A stretch of 64,000 nt of DNA. It comes from Terriglobus roseus DSM 18391. Its GTDB lineage: Bacteria > Acidobacteriota > Terriglobia > Terriglobales > Acidobacteriaceae. Made by a program: the position numbers and the translations under genes. Below, piece after piece: positions 44,506-53,204 of the stretch (position 1 is its first letter; the number at the start of each line of letters is the position of its first letter). The notes under the pieces are model-generated. The model ran no database searches. It was not told where the DNA came from and worked only from the letters and a program-made list of their open reading frames with translations. The stretch spans positions 3,596,001-3,660,000 of the forward strand of contig NC_018014.1 of the NCBI RefSeq assembly GCF_000265425.1, in the 5' to 3' direction.

Positions 44506-44580
44506 TCCTTCCTTGAAAGTCCGGTTTTGGAAACAGTGCGGGCCAGAGAGTTGCCGAAAACACCGTTTTGCGGGAACGCG
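44506..44580 (+). repeat. type A palindromic element, full copy
   Basis: Left arm TGAAAGTCCGGTTTTGGAAAC, right arm GTTGCCGAAAACACCGTTTT, followed by GCGGGAACG, which pairs with the left flank of the next element at 45010. Confidence 0.88.
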
Positions 44581-44676
44581 CGCTCAAAGAGCGGGTATGC
44601 ATGTGCTGGTGGGGTTGCGGATACTGGTCACTTGGTATCGTTAAGCCGACAGCCTGTGTTGCTTTGCATGAGGACA

Positions 44677-44994
44677 ATGATGGGTCTCAGTCTTGGCGAA
44701 CGTCTCTTCATCCCCTTGCTGTTTGCGGGGATCTACTCGATCTTGGCGGTCGGCTTCATGGTTTCGGTTGGAGGACGCACTCCCCGGCTGAAGATCATTG
44801 CAAGGTACTCCATACTGCTGATCCTAGGCATCATGTACTGCATGTCTTGGCATGAACAACTAAGTGCCCTGACCGGATGGGCAAACGCATGGATCGGCGC
44901 AGCGATCATCTTGACGGCAGTGATCTTCGCAGGCTGCAAAGCGACGCTTTCGCGACGAACGCACCATGATGTTGCAACTGGCGTGAAGGGGTGA
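44677..44994 (+). CDS. small membrane protein, unknown
   Basis: About 105 residues with three hydrophobic helices (LLFAGIYSILAVGFMVSVGG, YSILLILGIMYCMSW, WIGAAIILTAVIFAGC) and a basic tail. Several in-frame ATGs exist (44668, 44677, 44680). An element follows 15 bases after the stop. Confidence 0.55.
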   Translation: MMGLSLGERLFIPLLFAGIYSILAVGFMVSVGGRTPRLKIIARYSILLILGIMYCMSWHEQLSALTGWANAWIGAAIILTAVIFAGCKATLSRRTHHDVATGVKG

Positions 44995-45009
44995 CGTCAA
45001 CGCACTCGC

Positions 45010-45072
45010 TGTTTCCCGGAAAGTCGGGTTTTCGGAAACAGTGCCGATTGGTGTCGACAAACGCCGGCGTCG
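45010..45072 (+). repeat. type A element
   Basis: The left arm AAAGTCGGGTTTTCGGAAAC is perfect. The right arm (GTCGACAAACGCCGGCG) is diverged. The loop GTGCCGATTGG links it to the type B copies. Confidence 0.85.
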
Positions 45073-45085
45073 TCACGTGTGCACT

Positions 45086-45151
45086 GACCTCGCAAAGTCG
45101 CGTTTCCGGACTAGAACGGTTGCAGTTGCCAAAGACGCTGTTTCGCGGGCT
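45086..45151 (+). repeat. type A element, diverged, adjacent to the previous one
   Basis: CAAAGTCGCGTTTCCGGAC pairs with GTTGCCAAAGACGCTGTTTC. Only about 14 bases separate it from the previous copy, with no gene between them. Confidence 0.75.
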
Positions 45152-45187
45152 AGCGTACTGGACTAGCTGATGAATCTCAGTCCGTCG

Positions 45188-45760
45188 CTAAGGCTTCGCG
45201 TAATGCTGCTCGGGTGTTTCTGCCTTCTGGCGTGGAACAACAATTTTTGCTTCGGACAACAGGCGTTCTGCTTCGCTCGATAGTCTCGGGGGAACATACT
45301 CAGCCGAGAACGTATAGGCGCCTGATCGCAGCACGCCAAAGCCAAGTGGCCAATTCGCTGGAAATCGATGAGACTGCCCTGGACGCAGTACTATCCACTT
45401 CTCTGTGAGGCTGCTAATTGTCATAGGCGGCGTTGGGTGCATGCCTCCACCAGGGCCACAGCTGCCCAGTCCAGCACCAATCCCTTGTTCACTGCCGTTC
45501 GCCGGCATAAATTTCCACGGAAAGCGAATGAATCCGTTTGACGAAGGAGTGATGCAGTCGAGTTCTGGCGGCGGAATGCTAAGGTTTCCACCACTGACAT
45601 TAGTGAACACGAAGGTGAAGCCGGTTGGCACACCATCCGCAAGGGAGGTCGCCAGAAGTTCGATTGCGATTTCAGGCTGCGTTGCCCGATCCGGTTCTGA
45701 CCAGATGCACTCGTGAACCATCATCAAACAAACCGCCAGACAAAAGGCCCTCATTTTCAT
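45188..45760 (-). CDS. secreted hypothetical protein
   Basis: A 190-residue protein with a signal peptide (MKMRAFCLAVCLMMVHECIW) and a beta-rich domain (GFTFVFTNVSGGNLSIPPPE, EKWIVLRPGQSHRFPANW) resembling small immunoglobulin-like envelope proteins. I do not recognise the family. A decayed fragment of a close paralogue lies at 24636-24740. The gene occupies the stretch between two elements. Confidence 0.65.
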   Translation of the reverse strand: MKMRAFCLAVCLMMVHECIWSEPDRATQPEIAIELLATSLADGVPTGFTFVFTNVSGGNLSIPPPELDCITPSSNGFIRFPWKFMPANGSEQGIGAGLGSCGPGGGMHPTPPMTISSLTEKWIVLRPGQSHRFPANWPLGFGVLRSGAYTFSAEYVPPRLSSEAERLLSEAKIVVPRQKAETPEQHYAKP

Positions 45761-45787
45761 GGTCGCTCTTAGTGGAGTTTATCAATC

Positions 45788-45895
45788 CTCTTCCCGCAAA
45801 GTCAGGTGTTGGCAAGCGGTGCGGATTGGGAACGATAAACGCCGTTGTAGGATGTTGGCCTTTGAGGCGAATCCCTCAATCCAGCAATGCGCATT
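45788..45895 (+). repeat. type B element with type A-like left arm
   Basis: Starts CGCAAAGTCAGGTGTTGGC, continues GTGCGGATTGGGAACGATAA, then GCCGTTGTAGGATGTTGGCC and a tail matching the copy at 42943. It shows that types A and B are variants of one element. Confidence 0.85.
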
Positions 45896-46119
45896 GACGC
45901 ATGTGCCGACATTACGCATTTCTATAATGCGATATCGTCGTTCACAGCGACGGTGATGTTCTGCTCCCAACTAGAAAGCGTTCGGTTGTCGGATCGAGGC
46001 GTGCCCCAGGAATTTGATCTGCTCCAAATCACCACCGGCTTTGCGGCAGTGCTATCACTTTAAGGACGTTACCCTATACGGCAGCAGACTACTTCGACCT
46101 GAATGGCGATTCATCACCC

Positions 46120-47031
46120 ATGAAGAGACACGCGTTTTTACCGGACGGGAAGTGTACGGTTCGTGCTCCAGGCATAGTGTTCGCACTGCTGATGGCGCTT
46201 GCAGTTCTCAACTACTCATTCTGCGAGGCCCAGCATCCCTCTCCCGACTCGCGAGCAGTCGGCCACAGCTTCGCGACTGTTTCCATAAAGCCCAGCAGTG
46301 GTGATGGGAATTTGGACTTTGGACCAATTGGAACTGGGTACCGGGCACGCAACTCACCTCTGTTGTGGGTCATCATGCAGGCGTACTACCCACAAACGAT
46401 GGCGTATTGGAGGAAGGAACGTTTGCTGAACGCTCCTGACTGGGTTCAGTCCGTGAAATTCGACATTGACGCCAAGCTAGAAGATAAAGACTTGGAAGGG
46501 TTCGCAAAGCTGACGAGCGATGAGAAAGCACGGGCCCTGGCTCCCTATCTTCAGGCCATGTTGCGTGATCGTTGTATGCTGCAGATCGCGGAAGGCCAGA
46601 GCCCTGGGAAGTACTATGCGCTTACAGTTGGTAAGAGGGGCCTGACAATCGACGACAAGACACCGCCTATCGCCGGAGGCATCCCTCTTCCTGACGGTGG
46701 AAGCTACAAGCCGATCTACTCAGAAGCTGTTAAGCAGCACGTGCTGACATTCTCCGACGTTTCCATGTCCGATTTCGCTACTGTGCTCACTGGCCTGATT
46801 GGTGAAGACGGCTTGCCGATCCACGATGAAACAGGGCTAGTAGGACGCTTCAACTTCACCCTATTTCCAACAGATGCTCAGTCCATCGACCGTGCGGCGG
46901 AGAATGAGCCGACGGGCACTGCCCCCAGCACACGATGGAACATCGGCGCGCTGGGCCTCAGCCTTAAGCAAGCTAAAGGTAATCTCCCATCACTCACCGT
47001 GGTCCATATTGAGAGGCCCAGTGCCAATTGA
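46120..47031 (+). CDS. TIGR03435-family secreted protein (copy 2)
   Basis: A 303-residue protein with a signal segment (IVFALLMALAVLNYSFCEAQ), FATVSIKPSSGDG, NAPDWVQSVKFDIDAKLED, IHDETGLVGRFNFTLF and the C-terminal GLSLKQAKGNLP then VVHIERPSAN. The usual QLGL is replaced by ALGLSL and the GGP motif is missing, so this copy is more diverged. Start ATG 46120. Another family member follows 200 bases downstream on the same strand. Confidence 0.85.
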   Translation: MKRHAFLPDGKCTVRAPGIVFALLMALAVLNYSFCEAQHPSPDSRAVGHSFATVSIKPSSGDGNLDFGPIGTGYRARNSPLLWVIMQAYYPQTMAYWRKERLLNAPDWVQSVKFDIDAKLEDKDLEGFAKLTSDEKARALAPYLQAMLRDRCMLQIAEGQSPGKYYALTVGKRGLTIDDKTPPIAGGIPLPDGGSYKPIYSEAVKQHVLTFSDVSMSDFATVLTGLIGEDGLPIHDETGLVGRFNFTLFPTDAQSIDRAAENEPTGTAPSTRWNIGALGLSLKQAKGNLPSLTVVHIERPSAN

Positions 47032-47239
47032 AAGAGACATCGGACCATCCTACTGCTCAGCCGCGCACATGTCATACAGTGCTACCGACATGTCTCAAGG
47101 TGGGTGCGGTATATTCATCCATCATCCGCCGACACGCTGATGAGCTGAAACCGGAGCGCTACGACACGACGGATGTATCGCCTACCGAACGTGGTCACTC
47201 CGCGTCCTAAGGTCTGTGACCTAACGCTTTAATCGGAGC

Positions 47240-48100
47240 ATGAGCATGAGACATCGTTTCCGCAACACCCTTTGTCTTGCAGCGATCCTTCCCCTTTGCT
47301 TTGTCCAGCGATCCTCAGATCTCTTAGTCCAAGGTCCTCATCCTCTAAGGATTCCAACGGGCAGAAGCGAGTTGATACGATCATTCGTTTTCGATGTCGC
47401 CAGCATTCGACAATCTGATCCTGGGATGCCAGTGCGGCAACATTTCAACAGCCCTAGCCACGTTGGCAGCGTTGACGCTGTGATGCGACTCAGTCAAGTG
47501 ATCGGCGAAGCGCTTGATGTCAACTTTAGGTTTCAGCTTGCCGGCGGTCCGGACTGGCTTGATCAACAGACCTTCGTGGTTCATGCAACTGCCGAAGCAG
47601 ACGTCGATCGCCAACTTGCCTTGATGTCGGATGAAGAGGCCAAAGCTGAAAAGCGTCGAATGCTACTCCGCCTCTTGCAGGACCGATTCGGATTTATCTA
47701 CCACTACGAACAACGATCGGGCTTAACCTATTTCCTGTCTGTGCAGAAGGAAAACTCGGGCTTACAGCCTGGAACCGGACAGCAACCAGGGTCTGGAATC
47801 GTCTCCAGCGGCGCCCCTTCTGATATCCGCCTCACGGCCCATAACGCAAAGATGAGCCAGTTCGTAGGCCTAATGAGCTACTACCTCAAAGCGCCGGTAG
47901 TCGATCAGACTGCTCTGAACGGAACTTACGATTTCAAGGTCCATTTCAATGCGAGACCGGATCTGCAAAGTGGCGATGTGGATTCCGGACCTCTGCCGGA
48001 AAAAGCTCTGTCGAGTCAGCTTGGATTGAAACTGGTACGCGGTAAGGCACCAATGCGGATCGCTGTGATCGATGCACTGAAAGAGCCGTCGCCAAACTAG
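47240..48100 (+). CDS. TIGR03435-family secreted protein (copy 3)
   Basis: A 286-residue protein: FDVASIRQSDPGM, LAGGPDWLDQQTFVVHATAE, VVDQTALNGTYDFKVHFNA, QLGLKLVRGKAPMRIAVIDA and the ending KEPSPN. A hydrophobic start (LCLAAILPLCFVQ) suggests export. Start ATG 47240 (or 47246). Its order after copy 2 could reflect local duplication, but the two differ too much for a recent event. Confidence 0.87.
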   Translation: MSMRHRFRNTLCLAAILPLCFVQRSSDLLVQGPHPLRIPTGRSELIRSFVFDVASIRQSDPGMPVRQHFNSPSHVGSVDAVMRLSQVIGEALDVNFRFQLAGGPDWLDQQTFVVHATAEADVDRQLALMSDEEAKAEKRRMLLRLLQDRFGFIYHYEQRSGLTYFLSVQKENSGLQPGTGQQPGSGIVSSGAPSDIRLTAHNAKMSQFVGLMSYYLKAPVVDQTALNGTYDFKVHFNARPDLQSGDVDSGPLPEKALSSQLGLKLVRGKAPMRIAVIDALKEPSPN

Positions 48101-48179
48101 TGGTGTTGCTCCACTGAACCTGCAGCTAGTTGTGCAGCATGTGAACTGCCAAGCTCTAATGAGCTTCATCGATCAGATG

Positions 48180-48290
48180 ACTCCATCTGATGGGTAATGA
48201 GAAACGCCGATCTCGTCACTTGAGACCCGTTGGGCCATTCAAGTCGGAAGCTCGGACCGGATTACTTCCCATATTGCGACTTCTGCCGGT
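48180..48290 (+). repeat. possible degraded type B element
   Basis: GGGTAATGAGAAACGCCGATC at the left and ATTGCGACTTCTGCC at the right resemble the ends of the copies at 54935 and 56868. Weak. Confidence 0.3.
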
Positions 48291-48340
48291 CTCGTGAATG
48301 TTCGTGAGGATTTAGGGTCAGCCACAGCAAGAATGAGATT

Positions 48341-49081
48341 ATGACGCACATGATCTCATCACGTCAGTTTTTCGCTATCTACTCGGGGGCAGTCACTCTT
48401 GCCTTTGCAGGTGTGGTCCTGCTCGGTGCTCGGAGACCCGCTCAGAACACGAGCTTCGATCAGATCACCGTTCACCGTATTAACGTGGTCGAGCCAGATG
48501 GAACCACCCGCATGGTTCTCTCAAACAACGCCGAGTTCCCTGGTGCGTATTATCTGGGCAAAGAGTACCCCAGGACGGATCGGGACGCCACAGGGATGCT
48601 CTTCAACGATGAAGAAGGCACTGAGAATGGGGGGCTAATATTTGGTGGCAAGAAAGACAAGAACGGCGTCACTCACAGCTGGGGCCATCTCAGCTTTGAC
48701 GAGTACCAGCGAGATCAAACGATGGTGCTTGAATCAAACAGCGATGGCGCTTCGAGGAACACCTACTACGCCCTCAACGACGATGATCGACCGTACTCGC
48801 TTACTCCCCAGTTCTCGGCCGAATGGCAGCGCGTTAAAGCTATGCCGCCAGGACCGGCCCGCGTCGCAGCGAGTCAGGCATGGCACACCAAGTATCCAGG
48901 TGGCATTGTGAACAGAGGCTATTTTGGGCGCGGGCGAGACAAGTCTGTAACGCTCAGCCTCAAAGATCAGCAGGGACGTGAACGCCTCGTAGCCAGCGTA
49001 GGACCGGACGGGGCGCCACGGATAGACTTCCTGGATGCGAGTGGGAAAGTCATCCGTTCGATTAGCAGCGACACGAAATGA
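48341..49081 (+). CDS. membrane-anchored or secreted conserved hypothetical protein
   Basis: A 246-residue protein with an N-terminal hydrophobic segment (AIYSGAVTLAFAGVVLLGAR) and a mostly beta exported part (ITVHRINVVEPDGTTRMVLS, SVTLSLKDQQGRERLVASVG, PRIDFLDASGKVIRSI). It looks like a family I have seen in acidobacterial genomes, without known function. Start ATG 48341. Confidence 0.6.
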   Translation: MTHMISSRQFFAIYSGAVTLAFAGVVLLGARRPAQNTSFDQITVHRINVVEPDGTTRMVLSNNAEFPGAYYLGKEYPRTDRDATGMLFNDEEGTENGGLIFGGKKDKNGVTHSWGHLSFDEYQRDQTMVLESNSDGASRNTYYALNDDDRPYSLTPQFSAEWQRVKAMPPGPARVAASQAWHTKYPGGIVNRGYFGRGRDKSVTLSLKDQQGRERLVASVGPDGAPRIDFLDASGKVIRSISSDTK

Positions 49082-49278
49082 GAGCTCGCGCGGAGCCCCC
49101 TTGAGTATTTTGACCAGCCTGGACCAGCCCCCTCAACTGACGACAATGCGACTTGTCGTTCCCAAGAAAGGAGCTAGGAGACGCTCGGGTCCTGGAGAGG
49201 ACGAACGCTACCGGAAAGCATATCTGGGTGGGGGCGATTTACTGGAACGATCCGAGTGAACGCGGTGTCTAAACACAC

Positions 49279-49914
49279 ATGCGCGCAGGTATTGCTACAT
49301 GTCTCCTTATGCTTTCCATCCGCCTTTCCGCTCATGGCCAGACGACTGCGTCCATTCCGCCGAGTCCGATGCATCGAATCTACACGGAAGACCAGGCAGA
49401 CCTTCCCGACAGCGGCGGAACAGTCTCCTACGAGCAGTACATGCAGCGCGTAACAAAACGCATGGCTGATGTGCGGCAGTTGCTCACGGACGGCAAGCTT
49501 ACGACTGGCCGCGATCTTCGAGATGCGTCCCTGATCTTTCAGCATGGAAACACCGAGGCGGACTGCTTGTTTGCGCACGTGCTGGCAATGGAAGCTCTGC
49601 TGCATGGCGACATCGGTGCGAAATGGGCGGCGGCAGCAACGCTGGACCGGTACCTTCAGCTGATTGGCAAGTCGCAGATCTTTGGAACGCAATATCCGTC
49701 GGATGCGAGTGTTCCCAAGGTGACCACGAGCCCGACGGCCGAGCGCCTCTCCGGAAGAAGCCAGCAACCCTACGATCCGCGCCTTTTGCCTGACGGTGTC
49801 CGGCAGGACTTTTGTGTTCCGACCGTAGAAGAGCAGAAAAAGAATGTAGCAGTGTTCAACACGGGCGCACGTCCGAGCGGCACAGCGATGCGAAGTGCCG
49901 GTTGCATGAACTAA
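49279..49914 (+). CDS. secreted hypothetical protein, DUF6624-like
   Basis: A 211-residue protein with a signal peptide (IATCLLMLSIRLSAHGQT). Its core reads ASLIFQHGNTEADCLFAHVL, KWAAAATLDRYLQLIGKSQI and FGTQY, the pattern of the DUF6624 family (helical, with conserved His, Asp-Arg and GTQY). The function is unknown. ATG 49279 is chosen over 49256 because the signal peptide begins there. Confidence 0.65.
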   Translation: MRAGIATCLLMLSIRLSAHGQTTASIPPSPMHRIYTEDQADLPDSGGTVSYEQYMQRVTKRMADVRQLLTDGKLTTGRDLRDASLIFQHGNTEADCLFAHVLAMEALLHGDIGAKWAAAATLDRYLQLIGKSQIFGTQYPSDASVPKVTTSPTAERLSGRSQQPYDPRLLPDGVRQDFCVPTVEEQKKNVAVFNTGARPSGTAMRSAGCMN

Positions 49915-50068
49915 GAAGTACTCTGGACCAAAAGACCGCTTCGCCGCCGATAAACCCAACTCATCTAACGAACTCCCACCTCTGCAGTGAAGCTAATGTG
50001 AAAATGCCGTCGTCCGAGAGCATTCGTTCATGCCGTTGGTAGGCGTAACGTTAGTCTGACTTAGGAGA

Positions 50069-51064
50069 CTACCGTGGAAGCGAATCGATGAATTTGTGGA
50101 TCTCATTCAGTACATCGTCTTGATTCGAAACGAAGACCGAGTGAGTCGCATGCGGAAGAATAACTACGCGCGCTGTAGGCACGTCTTTTCGCAGAGTCGC
50201 GATATAACGACGCGTGCGTGCGACGTCCGACGCGTCAGCTCTTGCCTCAACGTTTGGATGAGGCTCACGTGCAGGGCCACGATGCCTCAGAGCGAAGACC
50301 GCTAATAGAGGCACACCCACATTCGTAAATTTCTCTTGTCCGGCCATCATTGCTGAAAAGGAAGAGGGAACCGGTTCTTTGTCTGCATCAGGAGGCGGCG
50401 GGTAGTCGCGCAGCTCATTCTGTCGTTCCATCAAATCGCCTTGCAGTCGGGGTAGTTCCTCCAACAAGCTCCGAATGATAGCTGACGCGTTGGCCGGGCC
50501 TTTACCAGGCACCAGTTGCGCAAGCTCTTCCCGGACTATCCGGGAATCGATCAGCAGATTTCCTTTGGATGGATCGTAGAACGCATAGCCGTAGGCTGCG
50601 TCAAGATAGACCAAGCCTGCCACTCGGTCAGGAGCACGGCTACCGACAAAACTCAGTTCCTCCCCGGCAAAAGAGTGACCAATCAGCACTGGGTTTACGA
50701 GCTTTAGGGCGTCCAGCACGGCCACAAGATCTGTTCCGAGCTGCGAGGCGGAATAGTTTGTACCGTCTGGTACTGGTGAACTGGAACTGCCTGTGCCCCT
50801 TGGGGTGATTCCCAGAACGTGGTATCTCTCCGCCATCCTCGGCGCTATCGTATCGAACACATGGGCTGTCCCACCAAGACCTGGGATCATAACGACCGGT
50901 TTCCCGGTCCCACCCCAATCTATGACCTCCAGACTGACAGCAGGAGCTACTTCAATGAACCGAGTGCTGTGAGGCGTTGTGTCCGATTCCTGCTTCTCCA
51001 GAGGTTGTGCTGCGAGACAAAACATCATTGCAGGGAAGCAAAGAAAAGACCGAATCCATCTCAT
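50069..51064 (-). CDS. secreted alpha/beta hydrolase
   Basis: A 331-residue protein with a signal peptide (FLCFPAMMFCLAAQ). The oxyanion loop is PGLGGTAHVF (61-70) and the nucleophile elbow GHSFAGEE (129-136, Ser131). The catalytic His is probably in ILPHATHSVFVSN near the C-terminus. Members hydrolyse esters, epoxides or lactones; the substrate is unknown. It is transcribed alone, opposite to its neighbours. Confidence 0.85.
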   Translation of the reverse strand: MRWIRSFLCFPAMMFCLAAQPLEKQESDTTPHSTRFIEVAPAVSLEVIDWGGTGKPVVMIPGLGGTAHVFDTIAPRMAERYHVLGITPRGTGSSSSPVPDGTNYSASQLGTDLVAVLDALKLVNPVLIGHSFAGEELSFVGSRAPDRVAGLVYLDAAYGYAFYDPSKGNLLIDSRIVREELAQLVPGKGPANASAIIRSLLEELPRLQGDLMERQNELRDYPPPPDADKEPVPSSFSAMMAGQEKFTNVGVPLLAVFALRHRGPAREPHPNVEARADASDVARTRRYIATLRKDVPTARVVILPHATHSVFVSNQDDVLNEIHKFIDSLPR

Positions 51065-51627
51065 GCGCCAGACTCCATATCAGCTAACTGCTCCAGCATC
51101 GCTATCAAGGAGTTCAAGCGAGTGCTTGTTGCCTTATATCGCAGATGCATCCGCTCGTCTTCCTTGAAAGTTGGTTTTTAGGAAACTGTGCGGATTGGCA
51201 ACGATACACGCCGTTCGCGGAAGCTGGCCTGCACCACCGTCAGCAACGATGAGTGACCTCCAGAAATCTGATCTGCTTTAGGGGGGCGAGGCCGGAACGT
51301 GCGCGGCGCCGCGCTCGATCCCAGGCTCCTTCGCCTTCGGTGACGACTCAAAGTGACTCAGACTCGCCAATGTTCGGAGATGCCGTGCAGTAGGGGCTGG
51401 AGTGGCTGACTACCGACCTTCCCCCGCAGCCTGCCAATTATTGATGCCTGCTTCTTTCCGACATCGGATGCCAGGGAGCCCGGCCACTCACCCTCGCAAA
51501 AGTTTCTTTGCCATGATGGGGAAATCCATGCGTTTGAGGTGCATACCTTTTAGGAGCAACAAGCGTCCAGCATGAGAAGCACAAGCAGCCGGGGTACCTG
51601 CACGCAAGTCAGACTATCGAGGGTGAT
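51065..51627. other. intergenic region upstream of the ECF sigma operon
   Basis: Contains the type B element at 51157-51240 and presumably the sigma operon promoter. No gene is supported. Confidence 0.5.
51157..51240 (+). repeat. type B element with type A-like left arm
   Basis: CTTGAAAGTTGGTTTTTAGG, then GTGCGGATTGGCAACGATAC and GCCGTTCGCGGAAGCTGGCC. It closely matches the copy at 19815. Confidence 0.8.
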
Positions 51628-52347
51628 TTGACCAAACCTCCGTCACCTTCATTCGGGATAGTTCCTGCTGTCCTACTCCCAGAGCGTGAATCACGATCCA
51701 CCGACCCTGCCCTAGAGCGCGGAAGCTTCCTGTTCTCAGCATTCAGCTCGATCCGGCTGAACCTGAGTTCGGATGAAGATCTCGCAAGGCTACTTCTAGA
51801 GGGGTCGGCCGAAGCACTAGCTGTGCTTTTCCGCAGGCATAGTCGGCTGGTTTACGGGATCGTTCGGAAGGTGTTGAGAAATGACGCCGAGGCGGAAGAC
51901 ACTTTACAGACAGTTTTCTTTGATGTGTTCCGCTCCATTCACCAGTTCGAAGCAAGCCGCGGCAGCTTTAAAACGTGGCTTCTCCTCTTCGCGTACCACC
52001 GGGCATACAACCAGCGGAGATTGATGCATGCCAGACGCTACGAAGACACCGATGCTCTCCAAGACCTGAGCCCTACTCAGCTCGGGCAGGTAAATTTGCA
52101 CTCTCGATACGCTGTCTCTGAGCTCAGCTTTGCCATGAAAGAGGCCCTGCAGAAGCTTAAACCTCAGCAGCAGCGCGCCATCGAGCTCATCTACTTTGAC
52201 GGCCTCACCCCAGAAGAAGTCTCTCTACAGACCGGAGAGACCGTTCGCGCTGTTCGGCACAATTTGTACCGAGGAATAGACGCTTTACGCGCTTTGCTTT
52301 CTACCCCTGATAGGCGACCAACGGAATCTCAGCGAGGTACACCTTGA
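51628..52347 (+). CDS. ECF-type RNA polymerase sigma factor
   Basis: A 239-residue protein. Region 2 reads EALAVLFRRHSRLVYGIVRK and AEDTLQTVFFDVFRS; region 4 reads LKPQQQRAIELIYFDGLTPE with a helix-turn-helix (EEVSLQTGETVRAVRHNLYR). The N-terminal 50 residues are an extra, poorly ordered extension. The start is TTG 51628 after GAGGGTGA. It overlaps the next gene by four bases, the classic sigma/anti-sigma arrangement. Confidence 0.9.
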   Translation: MTKPPSPSFGIVPAVLLPERESRSTDPALERGSFLFSAFSSIRLNLSSDEDLARLLLEGSAEALAVLFRRHSRLVYGIVRKVLRNDAEAEDTLQTVFFDVFRSIHQFEASRGSFKTWLLLFAYHRAYNQRRLMHARRYEDTDALQDLSPTQLGQVNLHSRYAVSELSFAMKEALQKLKPQQQRAIELIYFDGLTPEEVSLQTGETVRAVRHNLYRGIDALRALLSTPDRRPTESQRGTP

Positions 52348-53189
52348 ACGATCACAGTCACTTTGAAGAGCTTTGCGCTCTCGAGATGGTCGACCAGCTT
52401 ACGCAGCAGGAGCGCCTAGAACTGTCAGCGCATTGCTCCTGGTGCTCCGATTGTGCGGCCTGGTTATCTGACGCACACAACATAAGCAGCCAGCTCCTTG
52501 TTTCACATCAGGCAAACACGAAGATCGAAGCGTTGCCAATGGGTGCAGACGCGCGGTTTGCAGCCGAAGCTAACCGCCGGGGCATCCCCTTCGCACAGCC
52601 CAGACGACCTGCCTCACTGTCACCGCTTACGCTTGCGGTGGCCGCAGTCACCCTAGTTGCGATTGGCATAGCAACTGGTCTCTCGATCCACAAGATAGCT
52701 CCCGCCGTCATCCAAGAAGCTTCCGCTCAAAAAGAGACGACACCACGGGTCGCAGAGAAGGTTTCCATGCTGCCAAAGTCACCCGCCTTCGAAAATTCTT
52801 CGAGGCGGACGCCTTCGCAGAGGCGGATATCGCGTCTCGCTAAAGACGCAACACGCCCAGTTCTTCCGGTCACAGATTCGTCAGGCGCTACGCGGCCTCA
52901 ACAGCGTGAATCATTCCAAATGCGTCCTGTCATGTTCGACTTCGGCAGCTGCTGTCAGTTTGTCGCCCAGAGGGTGGCGCTGGTCTCGCAACCAACAAAT
53001 GTGCCGGCGATGCGCACCCTACCTCGTTTCGGAGAAACGTGGCCCCCTACGGCGCCGTCCGAACGCGCTTTCCGATACGAAGCTGCACTGCTTCCCTACA
53101 GCTCTAGTTTCCGTTCGTGGCAGGCGCAAGGTCTCGCTTTCCGACCGCAGATCCCGTCGTTTTCCTTCAACCTTGAGCACACCCGGTAA
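52344..53189 (+). CDS. anti-sigma factor, zinc-finger type
   Basis: A 281-residue membrane protein. The N-terminal domain has the HC2-type pattern (LSAHCSWCSDCAAWL, with His and two Cys). One membrane helix follows at about 92-115 (LTLAVAAVTLVAIGIATGLS) and then a long disordered, Pro/Arg-rich exported tail. It should hold the preceding sigma factor inactive until an envelope signal arrives. The start overlaps the sigma stop. Confidence 0.82.
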   Translation: MNDHSHFEELCALEMVDQLTQQERLELSAHCSWCSDCAAWLSDAHNISSQLLVSHQANTKIEALPMGADARFAAEANRRGIPFAQPRRPASLSPLTLAVAAVTLVAIGIATGLSIHKIAPAVIQEASAQKETTPRVAEKVSMLPKSPAFENSSRRTPSQRRISRLAKDATRPVLPVTDSSGATRPQQRESFQMRPVMFDFGSCCQFVAQRVALVSQPTNVPAMRTLPRFGETWPPTAPSERAFRYEAALLPYSSSFRSWQAQGLAFRPQIPSFSFNLEHTR

Positions 53190-53204
53190 CTCTGAGGATT
53201 CGCT

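Noticed and set aside
32732..45895. Canonical integron attC sites
   Set aside because: The GTT of the right-hand box is often present (GCCGTT), but the purine/pyrimidine pattern GTTRRRY and the left-hand RYYYAAC are not, and no integrase gene is in the window. I therefore call them palindromic elements and keep the integron idea as a hypothesis.
32732..45895. CRISPR array
   Set aside because: The repeats are palindromic, 65 bp or longer, separated by whole genes rather than uniform short spacers, and no cas gene is present.
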